The translations under genes and the position numbers were made by a program. Below, one piece after another: positions 11,670 through 23,964 of a stretch of DNA of 64,000 nt. Location of the stretch: the NCBI GenBank assembly GCA_027563935.2, contig CM050452.1:34232850-34296849 (forward strand), in the 5' to 3' direction. The stretch's first letter is position 1; each line of letters begins with the position of its first letter. Under the pieces are notes generated by a model. That model saw nothing but the letters and a program-made list of their open reading frames with translations. It did not search any database and was not told the origin of the DNA. The stretch is from Costus lasius (taxonomy: Eukaryota > Streptophyta > Magnoliopsida > Zingiberales > Costaceae).

Positions 11670-14600
11670 TGTAACGCCCTTGATTTTCTGAATTATGATT
11701 TAAGGTTAGAAATTCAGTTTCTGTATTTTTATTGGTTAAAATTTTGGGATTTTTGCCTAATTGTAGGACTTTTCCCTACAGGGCAAAAATAATTATTTTT
11801 GTTGGGGCTTCGAACCCTCAACCTTGACTATTTGCTCCTGGAATTCTTCCACCATGGTGGCGCATATTTCTGTGTTATTGGAGTGGCGCATGGTGGTTAA
11901 GCCCAGGTAAGCCCATTAAAGCCGATTTCCACTTAAGTTAATTGGGTTATTGGATCTTGGATCCGTTTGGGGTGGAAAAAAAAAAAAAAAAAGGGGAAAA
12001 TTCGTGAGAGCTCCTCTCCCTCACGATTTTTGGTTTGTTTCTTGCCCTAGCCGCCTGTGTTGTCGCCCCTCACTGTGCTTGGCGCTCCTGCAAAATTTCT
12101 GACGCTGGTGGTGGCAGACTGGTGGTGGACGAACTTTCTGGAGACCCCTGATCCCCTGTTTTGGCGTTTTCTCTGTGGGCGATTTTTCTAGTGAGTAATT
12201 CGATCCTAAGGAGTCTAATCCGAATTAAAATTCGTTATTTGCCATGATTATTCGTATGGGGTTGAATTCAAATAATTATAGGGTTTTAAAATCCTGTTCT
12301 GCTGAAATCTGCATTCGTTAATCTGACCTTTGTGTACTATAACCCCAATATCTCATGGCCTATAGATCCAAATCGCACGAGATAAATTTTGTATGAAACT
12401 AGATATGTTTGGCTTTAATTTGAATATGATATCGACCATATCCGAGCGGTATTCGTATTTCAATCTGTATTGCAATCCAGCGGTACAAAATCAGTTTTCT
12501 GAAATTCTGGATTTCGACCTTTATGTGTTCGAACCATCATATCTCCCTAGGTATAGCTCGAAATCTTGTCAAATCAGTTTTATTAGACCGTAGGCTCGAA
12601 GAGCTTTATTTTGACTCCCATAACGCCTATTTTCGATTAGTTATTGGATCTTAAATAAATGTCGCAAGTCTAATATATGAATCTGTTTTCTTGAAATCTG
12701 AAATTCTGACCTTCCTATGTTCGAACCCTTATATCTTCCTGCCTACAATTCGAAATCTTGTGAAACCAGTTTTATTGGAAACTAGATTCAGAGAGCTTCA
12801 TTTTGAATACAATATTGACTAGCTTTGGTTCGAAATTGGACTAAAAATATATTTTGCAAACTGACAATATAAATCTGCTATGTTTTGGTTAGACGAATAT
12901 TCCTTTGTGAGAAAAATTTACATTGTATGGTTTAACCTTTTAAATTGTGGTCTGTAGTTCTTCTAAAATTTATTTGTTTGATGAGAAATTTTAGAGAAAA
13001 CAAAATTGGGGATTTAACTAAGAACTTAGGAATTTTCGAAAATATAGTTGAGCCAATTTTGGGGCTTTTGTCAGTTTTCTTCACGAGCGTGTAATTAAAA
13101 TTATCTGTAGTGGGGGACTGAAATTATTTACATGAAATTTGTGCGTTCTGTTAAGGTTCTGAAAGTGGCGCCCCTTACAGTAATTTTATAGCTCACGATT
13201 TTAGAAATTTTGAGGAGATTATTTCATGAATAATTTCTGTTCTGTGTTTAAATGTTTGTTATATGAATAATTTCTGTTCTGTATTTAATTGTTTGTTATG
13301 TGGATATTTCCTGTTCTGTTTATATGTTGTGAAGTTTCTGAAAACCTTGAATGTGTTAAAACATTTGTGAGAACATAGAATGGTTTGACATGAATTAAGG
13401 TTAGTTGTAAGGAATTCACTCATATAAATTCTGTTCTGTGTTTAAGGACTGGATATTAGGGTGTGTCATTTTCTGGTTTGTTAGACTTTGGGCATAATGT
13501 AAGAATTAAGTAGTGGTTGATCCTACTTCTCCGTTTCAGTATAATCTGTTCTGTAAAATTATGCCCTAGTGTAGCACTCTTCCGTGTCCTTACCCTCCTT
13601 CTGTGGCGCTGTAATGGTACTGATAGTCTACTACGACCCTTGAGACACTATTTCTGTTCTGGGTATTGGAGGCCAGAGTGCCACGTCCTAACAAGACGGG
13701 GGCCACCCACTGATACCTCCTCTACCATTCAGTTCTGGGTTTTGGAGGCCAGAGTGCCACGTCCTAACAAGACGGGGGCCACCCACTGATACCTCCTCTA
13801 CCATTCAGTTCTGGGTTTTGGAGGCCAGAGTGCCACGTCCTAACAAGACGGGGGCCACCCACTGATACCTCCTCTACCATTCAGTTCTGGGTTTTGGAGG
13901 CCAGAGTGCCACGTCCTAACAAGACGGGGGCCACCCACTGATACCTCCTCTACCATTCTGTTCTGGGTATTGGAGACCAGAGTGCCACGTCCTGACAAGA
14001 CGGGGGCCACCCACTGATATCTCCTTTACCATTCTGTTTCTGATATGCATGCATTGTCTCGTCCTCGGCAGAGGTGGGGTCAGACCTTCTGTGGTCATCA
14101 GGCCTTCTGTGGCCTTTCTGTTTCCGATGTAGACTATCCGTTTGGACTCTGAAAATTCTGATTTTCTGTCTGTCAGTTCTGATTTCTGTAGTTCTGTTTC
14201 GATCTGTATTTAGATGTATTAGGCGGTGTGGTTAGTTGGTATGGGTTGGTATATTCATATCCTACCTGTTTGATGCCTATTGTTACAAGTATCTGTATTT
14301 GATTGTGTTTGTTTCTGATATGAGCATGCATGTTAAGTTGATTTATCTTATCTGTTAAATAAAAAGAATTTCAACTTAAGTATGATATTTTTGATGTGTA
14401 CTATGGATGACTTTTAGTGTCTTTTACTCACTGAGCTTTTTAGCTCACCTCCGTTGTTTAAATGTTTTCAGGTGAGACATCAAGACAGTAATTGCTACAG
14501 CTAATATGACGCTAATGTTTGATGTCATTTCTAAGAATAGTCTTCTAAAGATTTATCAGGCCTGCGTGCCTAATTTATTATGACCTATATGACATGTTTT

Positions 14601-15062
14601 ATCTCCTGAGGGCTTATGCCTGTTTTCAGGATATTATATTATAGTTGTTTCGTTTAAATTATTGGATACAAGTCTTGGATTCTTTTATTGAATTGGTTCT
14701 TATTTTGAAATGTCCGATTTGAGATGTGTAACCGAATTTGTGTTGTTTATTTTAGTATCTGAATAATCAGTTCTGTATATTTCTGAAATTCCACATATGT
14801 GTAGTGTGGACGTTTGTTGTTGTTACAAGATATGTGTGTCTGTGCAGCAGTAGTTTAGAATACTTGCTGCCGGATTTTTTCTGGATTTTCCGGATTTCTA
14901 TTTCCTAGTAAATCGATCCTATTCAGTTCTGTGCGGTTTTCAGTTCCGTAGTAATGTCCTTCGATGCCGCTTTCTTCTTGTGTTTTAATGGAAGAGTAAA
15001 AATTTTTGAAACCCCGTATTTTACTTGTATGCGTGTGGGGTGTGATTCTGAGGGATGTTACA
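11670..15062 (+). repeat. Gypsy F 3' LTR (3393 bp)
   Basis: Same length as the 5' LTR with about ten differences seen on reading (for example near 12652, 12668, 12760, 12857, 13038 and 13619). It ends GATGTTACA, followed by the GCTAT duplication. An open frame from copia A runs by chance about 70 codons into this LTR; those codons are not coding. Confidence 0.95.
13657..14036. repeat. 76-bp tandem repeat x5 in F 3' LTR
   Basis: Same five-unit array as in the 5' LTR at a constant offset of 7188 bp. Units 3 and 4 each differ by one base from their 5' counterparts. Confidence 0.95.
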
Positions 15063-17677
15063 GCTATCGCAAGAATAATCCGAATAGACTTGAACATGGC
15101 TACAGGAGAGAAAGTTTCATCATAATCTATCCCGTAGATTTGTTTGAAACCTTTCGCAACTAGCCTGCCTTTATAGGTAACTACGTTACCATCCATGTCA
15201 ATCTTCTTCTTGAAGATCCATTTACAGCCTATAGGGATAACTCCCGGAGGCGGATCAACCAAATCCCAGACTTGATTATCTGACATGGAGTCCATCTCGG
15301 CTTGCATAGCTTCAAGCCATTTAGCTGATTCCGGTCCACTGACCGCATCCGCATAAGTGAGGGGTTCATCATGATCAATGATGTAGACTCCGTCATAGCG
15401 CTCAGGCTGTCGACGGATCCTTCCCGATCTACGCGGTTCCCGTGATATCTGAGCCTCAGGTTGTTCAATAACCTGTTCTACTGGCTCAGGCTCATCCAAC
15501 TGTGCTTGACTACTTTGTCCTTCCTCTGGATTCTCATCCAGTTTTATTTCTCTCCCACTGGCTTCTTGCAGAAGAAACTCCTTCTCAAGAAAAATGGTCG
15601 TCCGAGCAACAAATACTTTGTTCTCTTTGGGATCGTAGAAATAATAACCCTTAGTTTCCTTAGGGTAACCGACAAAGATACATCTCTCAGATCTGCTCTC
15701 TAGTTTCCCAGAGGCGAGCCTTTTGCCATAAGCCTCGCAACCCCAGATCTTAATAAATGTCAAGCTCGGCTGTTTCCCATACCATAACTCATATGGAGTC
15801 TTTGAAACTGCCTTGGATGGCACTCGGTTTAGTACCTTTGCAGCTGTTTCCAGTGCAAATCCCCAAAAGGAGTAAGGTAGAGTAGCCTGACTCATCATAG
15901 AACGAACCATATCCAGTAAGGTTCTGTTCCTCCTCTCGGACACACCATTCCATTGCGGTGTTCCTGGTGGAGTGAGCTGTGAGATAATCCCACACTCCTT
16001 CAGATAGTCAGTAAACACTCGACTTAGGTATTCTCCACCTCGATCTGAGCGAAGTGATTTGATATTTCGGCCTAGCTGATTCTGTACTTCATTTTTGAAC
16101 TCTTTGAACTTGTCAAAAGATTCACTTTTATGTCTCATTAGATAGACATACCTATATCTACTGAAATCATCAGTAAAGGTAATGAAGTATGAGTAGCCAC
16201 CTCTGGCATGTTTACTAAATGGCCCACACACATCACTGTGTATAAGGTCAAGTAAACCTGAAGCCCTTTGACCTTTGTTAGGAAAAGGAGACTTCGTCAT
16301 TTTGCCCAATAAACAAGCTTTGCATGTATCAATCTCCTCATATGAGAATGATCCCAGCAGTCCATGGTCATGCAACCGCTTAATGCGCTTCTTGTTAATA
16401 TGGCCTAAATGACTATGCCATAGCAAGGTGCTGTCATCAGCATACTTGGCTTTCTTATTATCAATATTTTGTGTAGAACATTCCATGTCCAACATGAATA
16501 ATCCATTGTTAATTGATCCAGTAGCATAAACAATATTATCATAACAGAGAACACACTTTGAAATATTGCATTCAAAGGAAAATCCTTTCCTGACAAGAGC
16601 AGGAATAGAGATAATATTTTTCGTAATACTCGGAACAAAATAACAATTGTCCAGTTCTAATACAAGTCCAGATGGTAATGAGATGTAATAAGTTCCTACA
16701 GCAACAGCAGCAACCCGTGCCCCGTTTCCAACTCGTAGGTCCAACTCATGCTGTCCCACCTGTCTTCTTCTCTTGAGTTCCTGTACATTTGAACAAATGT
16801 GAACTCCACATGCAGTGTCCAACACCCATGAAATAGAAGAAGAGGATATCATGACTTCAGTCACAAAAATACCTGAGCCAGAAGCGATGCTTCCCTTCTT
16901 GTCTCCTTGGAGCGCTTTACAGTCCTTTTTCCAGTGACCTAGCTGGCCACAATGGAAACATCTGTATTCCTTCGACCACTTAACCTTTTGTTTCAGAGCC
17001 TTGTTGTAGTTCTTGACAGGGGCTTTGCCCTTCTTCCCCTTCTTCTTGTTCCTGGAAGGAAACATCAAGACAGAGGTTGAAGGCTTTCCCTTTAGAGTCT
17101 CCTCTGTAGTCAAGAGCATATTCAGCAACTCTGCCGGAGTACAGTCGATCTTGTTCATATTAAAATTAATAATGAACGGATCGAAAGAGGCCGGGAGGGA
17201 CTGCAGAATAATGTCTACAGCAAGCTCCTGATTGATGGTATGCCCCAGTTTCTCTAGAGCCTCTTTGTGCCCAATCATCTTGAGCACATGAGCTCCCACT
17301 GGACTCCCTTCAGCCAGTTTGCTCTGAAAGAAAAGCTTGGTCAAATTATAGCGTTCAGTCCTCGCCTGTGTAGCATACAGCATCTTGAGGTTTGCTATAA
17401 TTTCTATAGCAGACATATCCTCATGCTGACGCTGCAGCTGTGGCGTCATAGACGCTAGCATCTGGCAAGCGACATCAATGCTATCATTGACATTCTTTTC
17501 ATAGGCTTCCCGAACCGCCCTTGCGACGTTCGGAGCGGGTTGAGGCGGTATAGCCGTCTCGAGGACATACAGTTTTCTCTCAGCCTTAAGAACAATCTTA
17601 AGGTGTCCGTACCAATCTGAGAAGTTTGGCCCAGCAAACTTCTCCCTTTCCAGTAGGGATCGCACATTGAAGCTCAT
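15063..17677 (-). pseudogene. Copia A gag-pol: Gag, protease, integrase, RT N-terminus
   Basis: ATG at 17677 begins MSFNVRSLLEREKF. The frame is open to the F insertion at 15063. Domains in order are the UBN2-type Gag, a zinc knuckle (CFHCGQLGHWKKDC, ~residue 240), protease (VLDTACGVHICSN), integrase zinc region (H-x-GH...CKAC), integrase core (HSDVCGP, LRSDRGGEY, NGVSERRNR) and the RT start (GCKWIFKKKIDMDGN to DYDETFSPVAMFKSIRI). The remainder of RT is at 4079-4481. The protease motif is DTA where DTG or DSG is usual; K has the same, so it is a family trait. The coding sequence has no stop of its own and is broken only by insertions. Confidence 0.93.
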
Positions 17678-17830
17678 GGTGTTCGTTGCTGCAGGAATCT
17701 ACAACAATGCAAGAACAGCAAGGTCAGTATCAATGTTTAGAATCAATCCAGGACTTAAGAAAGATTCTTTTCTCACTATTTTTTTCTGACTGAAAAATCC
17801 ATTAAAACAGTCCGAAAGAGTAAGACTCTT

Positions 17831-17965
17831 TTAGTGAGATGGGATCCAGATTTCATACTTGGTCTCCGCGTCCCGCTCAGGCGAGATAAGATGCACAGAG
17901 AGTACAAGCACTAATTTCTGGTAGGCAGTCCTTGCCAATCGCCAACCCGTGCGATTCCCCTTCAT
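17831..17965 (-). CDS. Small leader ORF (44 codons), copia A
   Basis: The frame begins MKGNRTGWRLA and ends KYEIWIPSH-stop. The same 44-codon frame with few substitutions and no indels occurs in L (49743-49877) and K (61925-62059), about 150 nt before gag in each. I do not recognise it. It may be an upstream ORF or simply conserved RNA sequence. Confidence 0.35.
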   Translation of the reverse strand: MKGNRTGWRLARTAYQKLVLVLSVHLISPERDAETKYEIWIPSH

Positions 17966-17980
17966 CTGGGCAATCCAGCA

Positions 17981-18012
17981 GACTGTGCCAACTGAGTTGG
18001 TACAACACAGTC
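17981..18012 (-). other. Leader hairpin 2, copia A
   Basis: Outer arms GACTGTG/CACAGTC (7 bp) enclose inner arms CCAAC/GTTGG around a TCA loop, with a TTGTA bulge on the 5' side. It is paralogous to hairpin 1 at 18193-18216. Confidence 0.6.
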
Positions 18013-18192
18013 TCTGATCCCACAGATGGCTGCCTCCATATAGCTAACATATGCCCCATATGTAGCCTACATGGTCAAGCTGACCTGACCTACTCCCTGG
18101 ACCACCACGTGCTATGCTGAGCAATGAGAAGCGATAAATCCCTTCTCTGTAACACGCAGGTGAAATCACACACCGTCTGAAGATAGATGGGC

Positions 18193-18216
18193 GTGCCCCC
18201 TGAGTGGGTACAACAC
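18193..18216 (-). other. Leader hairpin 1, copia A
   Basis: Arms GTG/CAC and CCCAC/(GTGGG-like) enclose TCA. In A the 3' inner arm is GGGGG instead of the GTGGG seen in K and L, so one pair is lost in this copy. Confidence 0.5.
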
Positions 18217-18557
18217 GGCCCCAACGATAGTCAGAACAGTGAGGTTTCGCGTCAGAAGGCTTACGTGCTTGATATTTAGCGTTGGATTTTAACGGTCTTT
18301 TATCTTCTTAACTATCATGCAAACCCTATGGTGATAGCAGAAGATAAATAAATCATGCAATTCTAATTATTTAAACAATAAAAGAAAGCATGATGATCTT
18401 ATGTGGTAAACGCCCATTAAGCCTAGGTAAGACCTTAAGATAACTTAAGTCTTCACTTGAGCTTTTCATGAGTCATTTGCATCTCATCTGGCCCAGACCA
18501 GGGCCCAAGCGCCCATTGCAGCTCAGGTGCGCCCACCAGGTAAATGCGCATGTCATA

Positions 18558-18614
18558 GGGTCGAACCCTAGACCTCCCACCTGGTCAAGCCTCTGCTGCA
18601 TGCGCCTCTGCCAA
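18558..18614 (-). other. tRNA-like A/B-box pair in copia A leader
   Basis: Minus strand: TGGCAGAGG (A-box-like, 18606-18614) and GGTTCGACCC (B-box, 18558-18567) lie about 47 nt apart, the spacing found in tRNA genes and tRNA-derived SINEs. The B-box is the best match among the copies. No complete tRNA cloverleaf is apparent, so this is not called a tRNA gene. Confidence 0.4.
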
Positions 18615-19477
18615 GTGTGCTCTGTGCTCTTGTCTGATTAAAATTACAATTTAATCTATCTAGACAAGATTGACACGCAGGTCAATTACACAATAAATTA
18701 ATTAAAATGTGATGCGCAGATCACAAATATAATAATTTACATTTTTTAATCCAGGCACGCAGGCCCCAGCACAGCACACATTAATTGGGCAACCCACATA
18801 AGATGAAATAAACAAGCATCATGGCATCCAATCATTATGTGATCCATCAACAAAATAAAATTTTTCAAAAATCCCATCGGAATCAATTTTATTTGTCTTA
18901 TGTGCTCTACTACCTTACAACGGTCCATTAATAGGGATCCACTCATCATGTCTAGTCAGATCCACTGCCCTTGCATGCACCAAGTCCTAACTGACTTGAG
19001 TCGACCTAATGGTCAACCATGCATGCGCAAAGGGCTGAACAACCTGCATGAGTTCTGGCAAGCGGGTGTGACCCCGGGCCTAACTCAAGAGTGCTCACTG
19101 GTTGTCTCAACCAGACCTCGCTACACGCCTGTCTGCAGTCGACCTATAGCCACCTCGTGCTTGCGCACAGGTGCCATCTGGTCGACCCTTCTAGGCTGTC
19201 AGATGGTCTGATCAGACTATTTGGATCCTACCTAGAGGATGACTTCAACCCCATCAACCCGTCTAAGGGTTTATAGTAGGTGCATTAGATCTAATGTAGG
19301 GGCGCGCAAGTGATTTCGATTTGACAAAAATAACAAGCGCCAACATACATGCGCCATATGAAAATATACATCAAGTTTCATCATGTAAATTCGCATGTTC
19401 ACTAGATCTAAGCTTACAAGCGCAAACATGGATCACGAAATGCATCAAGCAATCATAATAACATACATTAACCGCAT

Positions 19478-19489
19478 GCTCTGATACCA
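19478..19489 (-). other. Primer-binding site, copia A
   Basis: The minus strand reads TGGTATCAGAGC next to the LTR end at 19492. Confidence 0.93.
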
Positions 19490-19491
19490 AT

Positions 19492-21070
19492 TGAAAGTCC
19501 CCTAAAGTTAAAGGGGGTGAAACCCTAATAGGTGGCGCATATAAAATTTTCTTGCAACGGAAGCTAGGGTTTCAAGATCAACTTGCATGTTATATGATCA
19601 ACTAGATAAAAAGCTTGCAAAGATCAACAAAACGATCATACCATTGCCATAACTTAGATGGCGCCTTGGAAGCAAAGAGTCGATTGCTTCTTCTCCAAAG
19701 GGAATCGCACACAAGAGGAAGATGGCCTACTCCTTTGTCGCTCCTTGTGCTAGCAAGGCTCCAAAGTATCCTTGATCGCTTGAAGGGATGAAGAGACGAT
19801 TGCTAGGCTTCCCACTCTTCCTTGGCGTGAGTTCTATCTCCACACGAGAGAGTTGTCGTGAGGAAGAGACGAGAGGATGTCACAAACGAAGTGGAGACGT
19901 TCCACTCAAAACGTGGAGACATTTTCTCAAATTGAAAACCGACTTTCCAAATATAGAAAGTCCCTAACTCCAAATGTTCATGCGTTCACGAACCTTTCGA
20001 AACTCATCCTCCAATTGAACCAAGCGCTCACTTGATGAGCCGGTTCAAATTGGTTTGGTTCAAAGACCAATTAAGCCAAGCCTTTGGTCCAGATCAAATT
20101 AAACCCTAAGGTTCTAGATCTGACCGTTCATCTCTTGATGTTCATGATCTCACCGATCTAACATCCATTCTCTCGATCGAAGCTTACCGATCTCAAGCCC
20201 TAATCAATCAAACATGATCAGACTAGATCTCACTTACAATCAGAGATTAAATCCCTTTAAACTGAACCCAAACAATTCAGTCCACACGATCTGACTTAAG
20301 TAAGCCATATCATCAAATTGTGCGACCCTAAGGGTTTCCTTTAAATGTCGGTAACGATAACTTACGTTATCACGATCAGTGAGGGGTATCTAACAACACA
20401 TCACTGTCTCCCGATATAAAGAAAAGAGTCTTCCAAGACTACACCCAAACCACGGCACAAGTGTGAATCCACTTCACGAGGCATACATGTTTCCTTTGCC
20501 ACTGGATGTTCTTATTGGACAAGCGTGTCAAGCCTGTAACTCCAATATGATTAGCATGATTAGATCAGATGAACATAGTCACCTGGGTATGGCCATACAC
20601 TTTCTCAATCATCTCATTCAGGGGGGCCCCTTTAGAACATCACACTCCAAACAAGGAGACGGCAATCCTATATCTATCACTAGTGTCCTAACCTGACTCA
20701 TGATCATTATCCAAGATAGTCTATAACCATTATATTTCAAATGATATTGAACTACCTCAAAACAATGACAATCATCATTTAGAAACACAAGTGATCTCAA
20801 GTCAGAGGAAATTGTGCCACTTGTTGCAAACAAGGATTATTCACATTGTGACAAGCAATTGAATATCCTAGTAGGGTCTGTCCAGTACATCCAATGTACC
20901 CATGAGTCTACATCTTATTTCATGCTCGAAGCATCCTATAAGATTAGAACACATATTAGTCTCAATCATATCAAGGCTGTCTCATGTTCACCAAGATATC
21001 TCGACTAAGGACATTACAGCATGTCAGCCAAGCTGAACATTATTGAGACATTATTCAGAAGCACACTTAT
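19492..21070 (-). repeat. Copia A 5' LTR, inner part
   Basis: The minus-strand LTR runs from the CA end at 19492 to the CTTAT target where G was inserted. Together with 31547-31666 it makes about 1699 bp, matching the family length. It includes the GATAAC/GTTATC inverted repeat and the TATA-like site. Confidence 0.92.
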
Positions 21071-23935
21071 TGTAACATCCCGTTATCTTAACCCCAAACA
21101 AGCAACACAATTCATGAAAGAAACAGGATGTTATCATACAAGATCGATACATATGCTAGGTAAAACCCCGTTCAGGAAACCCGATCTGAAAATTTCGAAA
21201 ATTCCATACATATAAATCTCCACAAAAACACAATTTCATAAAGGTACCTGCCACCACGCATTCCTTGCACTAGACATATGCAAGTTACAGGTATATCAAA
21301 ACCGATTACAAAGAATACACCACAAACCGAAATTCAAAACAAAATCACAAAATCGATTTTATAAACTCATACCAAACACCGAAACCAGGCTGAAGCCCGC
21401 GGTGACACAAAAATCAAACTCATTTAACAGCCACAATCTGACATCACAAGTTCACATAGTTCACATGGTTCACATAGCTCATATCATTCATATAGTTCGG
21501 CCACAACCGGCCCCAAATAATTAAGCACAAAAGTTCTTAAACAGCAAACTAGCGATATCCATGCCAATGCTAACTCAAGAAATGCGCCCCTGCTCTATGC
21601 CTGAAAATAGTGAGGGGTGAGCTACACAGCCCAGTGAGTGGATAGTCTAAATCGACCATCCATAACATACACTCAAAAATATAGACAGATTATTTTAAAA
21701 ATCTTTAACAGGAACATTATGTCAACATATAACAACATAAAGAAAACAGAAGTCATATAAACAGTCAGATGTACACACCAACATATAACAAACTCAGGTT
21801 CTAGAGTTATACTCTAAACCAACTCAGATGTACACACCAACACTTAATTAACCTAGTTGTCCAGCATATTCAGTAGTGACCATTATGGTCTAACCCGGCT
21901 TTGGCCTAAGCACTGGGAGACTGCAAAATTTCATGCAACATATAAACATGGACAGTGAGTAGAATCAAGAGGTGGCCCCCGCCAGGTCACGACGTGGCAC
22001 TTTGCTCTAAAACACCCCATAACACATCGATGGATAGTGTGTAGATTCAAGAGGTGGCCCCCGCCGGGTCACGACGTGGCACTTTGCTCTACGACACCCC
22101 ATATCACAAAAAAAAAAGTGATGACATCAAGAGGTGGCCCCTGTCCGACCAAGACATGGCACTTTGCGTCAAAACCCGTTCTCCCAAAAGGTTCCTACTG
22201 GACAACAGACACATCTTATATCTTATTTCACAACGGTGGACTTCTAAGTGTCAACTAGACTCTAGGATAGTCATCACAATAATCATATCGGGCAGGCTGA
22301 ACATCAACCCCCATCACATATCACAATACAGGGCTGAAGTCTCAAACCCTTAACATATTACACATACTATCCCCTTGAGTACACAGTCACACTTAGCCTT
22401 AGTCCTACCCATCACATAACACATAATATACTAAATTCCCATAACCACATAATATTCCAAAAATCACAAATCACATAATATTCAAAAAAATCACATAAAC
22501 TTCATAAAAATCACATTGTAGTGTAGTCCTTAGGTTTCATGCTGATTAGTTCAATCTAACCTTGCTATGTTATCACCCAATTCCTCAAACAAGGATACAT
22601 GCTACACTCATAAAGAACCATAAAATTAAAACAAGCATCCATAAACTCAACATAAAATGTAAAACCTGTATTCTTACAAATTACCACATGTAAACATGTT
22701 AACTACAATTATAAAGATTGCGGTTCCCAAACATGTTATCAAGATTTCAGTTTAACTTCAATTAACAAGATTTCGGATTTCATACATATTGTCAAGATTT
22801 CGGTTTAACTACAATTAACAAGATTTTCATGCTACAAAAAAAATCATTGATTTAATGTTACCAAAATTCCCTATAAAATACCTGGTTAACAAGAATTTCA
22901 TACTCAAAATTCAATGATTTAATGTTACCAAAATTCCCTATAAAAATACCTTAAATTTCATACAAATTTTCGGTTAAACAATCATCAAGATTTCGGTTTT
23001 CATAATTAAATCAAAGTTTCGGTTTTCATAACAATTATCAAGATCATTTCGGTTTTCATAATTAATATCAAAATTTCGGTTTTAAACATGGTAATTTCCC
23101 AAGAATTCTATTGCATCATGTAATACAATCACAACCAAATTAATAGGTCAAATAAGACACCCCACTCACCTTGAACCGTGAACACTTAGGTTAAAATCTC
23201 CCCAACAAAAATCGTCTAAAGCCTTTGAAGCTCTACCAACGTCGCCACCAATGGAAGGAAGAAACGCCACCCAAACCAAAGATGCCGGCCAAGGGAAAAG
23301 GAAGAGGAAGAAAGGAAAATTCCTCCAAGCCTTCAAGAATCGTCCAAGCTCCTCAAGAAATCGCCAAGTTCTTCAAAAATCGCCCACTTCTTTGCCCTAG
23401 CCGCCCCAAGATTTCCTCAAGCCAAAATCGCCAATTTCCCTTCCCTAACCGAATTACCAATTTAAATTTTCGGTTTTTAATTCCTTAACCTGTAACCAAT
23501 TAATTCAAATAGGGTTTAATCCATTTAACTAATAATTTCGAATTTTAAAAACCCAATTAGCGCCAACCCAATAACCCATGGTTTAAGTGAACATCCAATA
23601 AGAATTTAAATTAACATCCATTTAATGAATTCACTTAAACGCAAATCCAATAAGGATTTAATTAATATCCAATAAGCTAGTTAATTAACCAATAAGGTCT
23701 AATTAATTAACCAATAAACTCTAATTAATTAAGTGAAAATTAACATCCAATAAGTTAGTTAATTAATTAACATTAACATCCAAAAATCTCTAGTTAATTA
23801 ACTATTAACAACCAATACATAGAAAAATATCACAGTCAATAATTCTATTTAAATCATGAACACAATATCACAGCCAACGAGTTTATTTAAATCAAAAATA
23901 ATGCTTACCAGGACTTAAGATCCTTGGATCTTACA
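21071..23935 (-). repeat. Gypsy G 3' LTR (2865 bp)
   Basis: Bounded by TGTAACATCC and GGATCTTACA on the plus strand. It holds a three-unit GGTGGCCCC / GACGTGGCAC repeat (about 21962-22170), repeated TTTCGGTTTTCAT motifs (about 22770-23090) and CCAATAAG clusters (about 23590-23770). Confidence 0.95.
21962..22175. repeat. LTR tandem repeat with ACGTGGC core, G 3' LTR
   Basis: Three diverged units start near 21962, 22043 and 22123, about 80 bp apart. Each carries AGAGGTGGCCCC and a GACGTGGCACTTTG-type core (GACATGGC in the third). Units related to those of F LTRs in reverse orientation. Confidence 0.85.
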
Positions 23936-23948
23936 TCCCTCCCTCCTT
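23936..23948 (-). other. Polypurine tract, Gypsy G
   Basis: The minus strand reads AAGGAGGGAGGGA directly before the 3' LTR. Confidence 0.92.
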
Positions 23949-23964
23949 ATAAAGCTTTAGTCCT

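Larger units (their letters stand above)
4482..15062 (+). mobile_element. Gypsy F: Tekay/Del-type LTR retrotransposon, internally deleted
   Basis: The element is 10,581 bp with two 3393-bp LTRs and a GCTAT target duplication at 4477-4481 and 15063-15067. It has an iMet primer site, gag-protease-RT start, integrase with chromodomain and a polypurine tract. It sits in the RT of copia A in opposite orientation. The LTRs differ at only about ten positions, so insertion was recent. The internal region has a TAG in early gag, a one-base frameshift, and loss of the RT core and most of RNase H, so it cannot have moved using its own RT in this form. Confidence 0.95.
17678..19491 (-). other. Copia A leader (primer site to gag, ~1.8 kb)
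   Basis: The untranslated leader is shared with K and L. It contains two related hairpins (17981-18012 and 18193-18216), a 44-codon open frame (17831-17965), a tRNA-like A/B-box pair (18558-18614) and a TTGTAG acceptor-like end just before gag. No larger coding potential is visible. Confidence 0.85.

Noticed and set aside
14855..15062. C-terminal ~70 codons of the long minus frame of copia A
   Set aside because: This is F 3' LTR read by chance; copia coding ends at the F junction at 15063.
18558..18614. A genuine tRNA gene in the copia leader
   Set aside because: Only A/B-box-like segments are visible; no acceptor stem or anticodon arm could be drawn.
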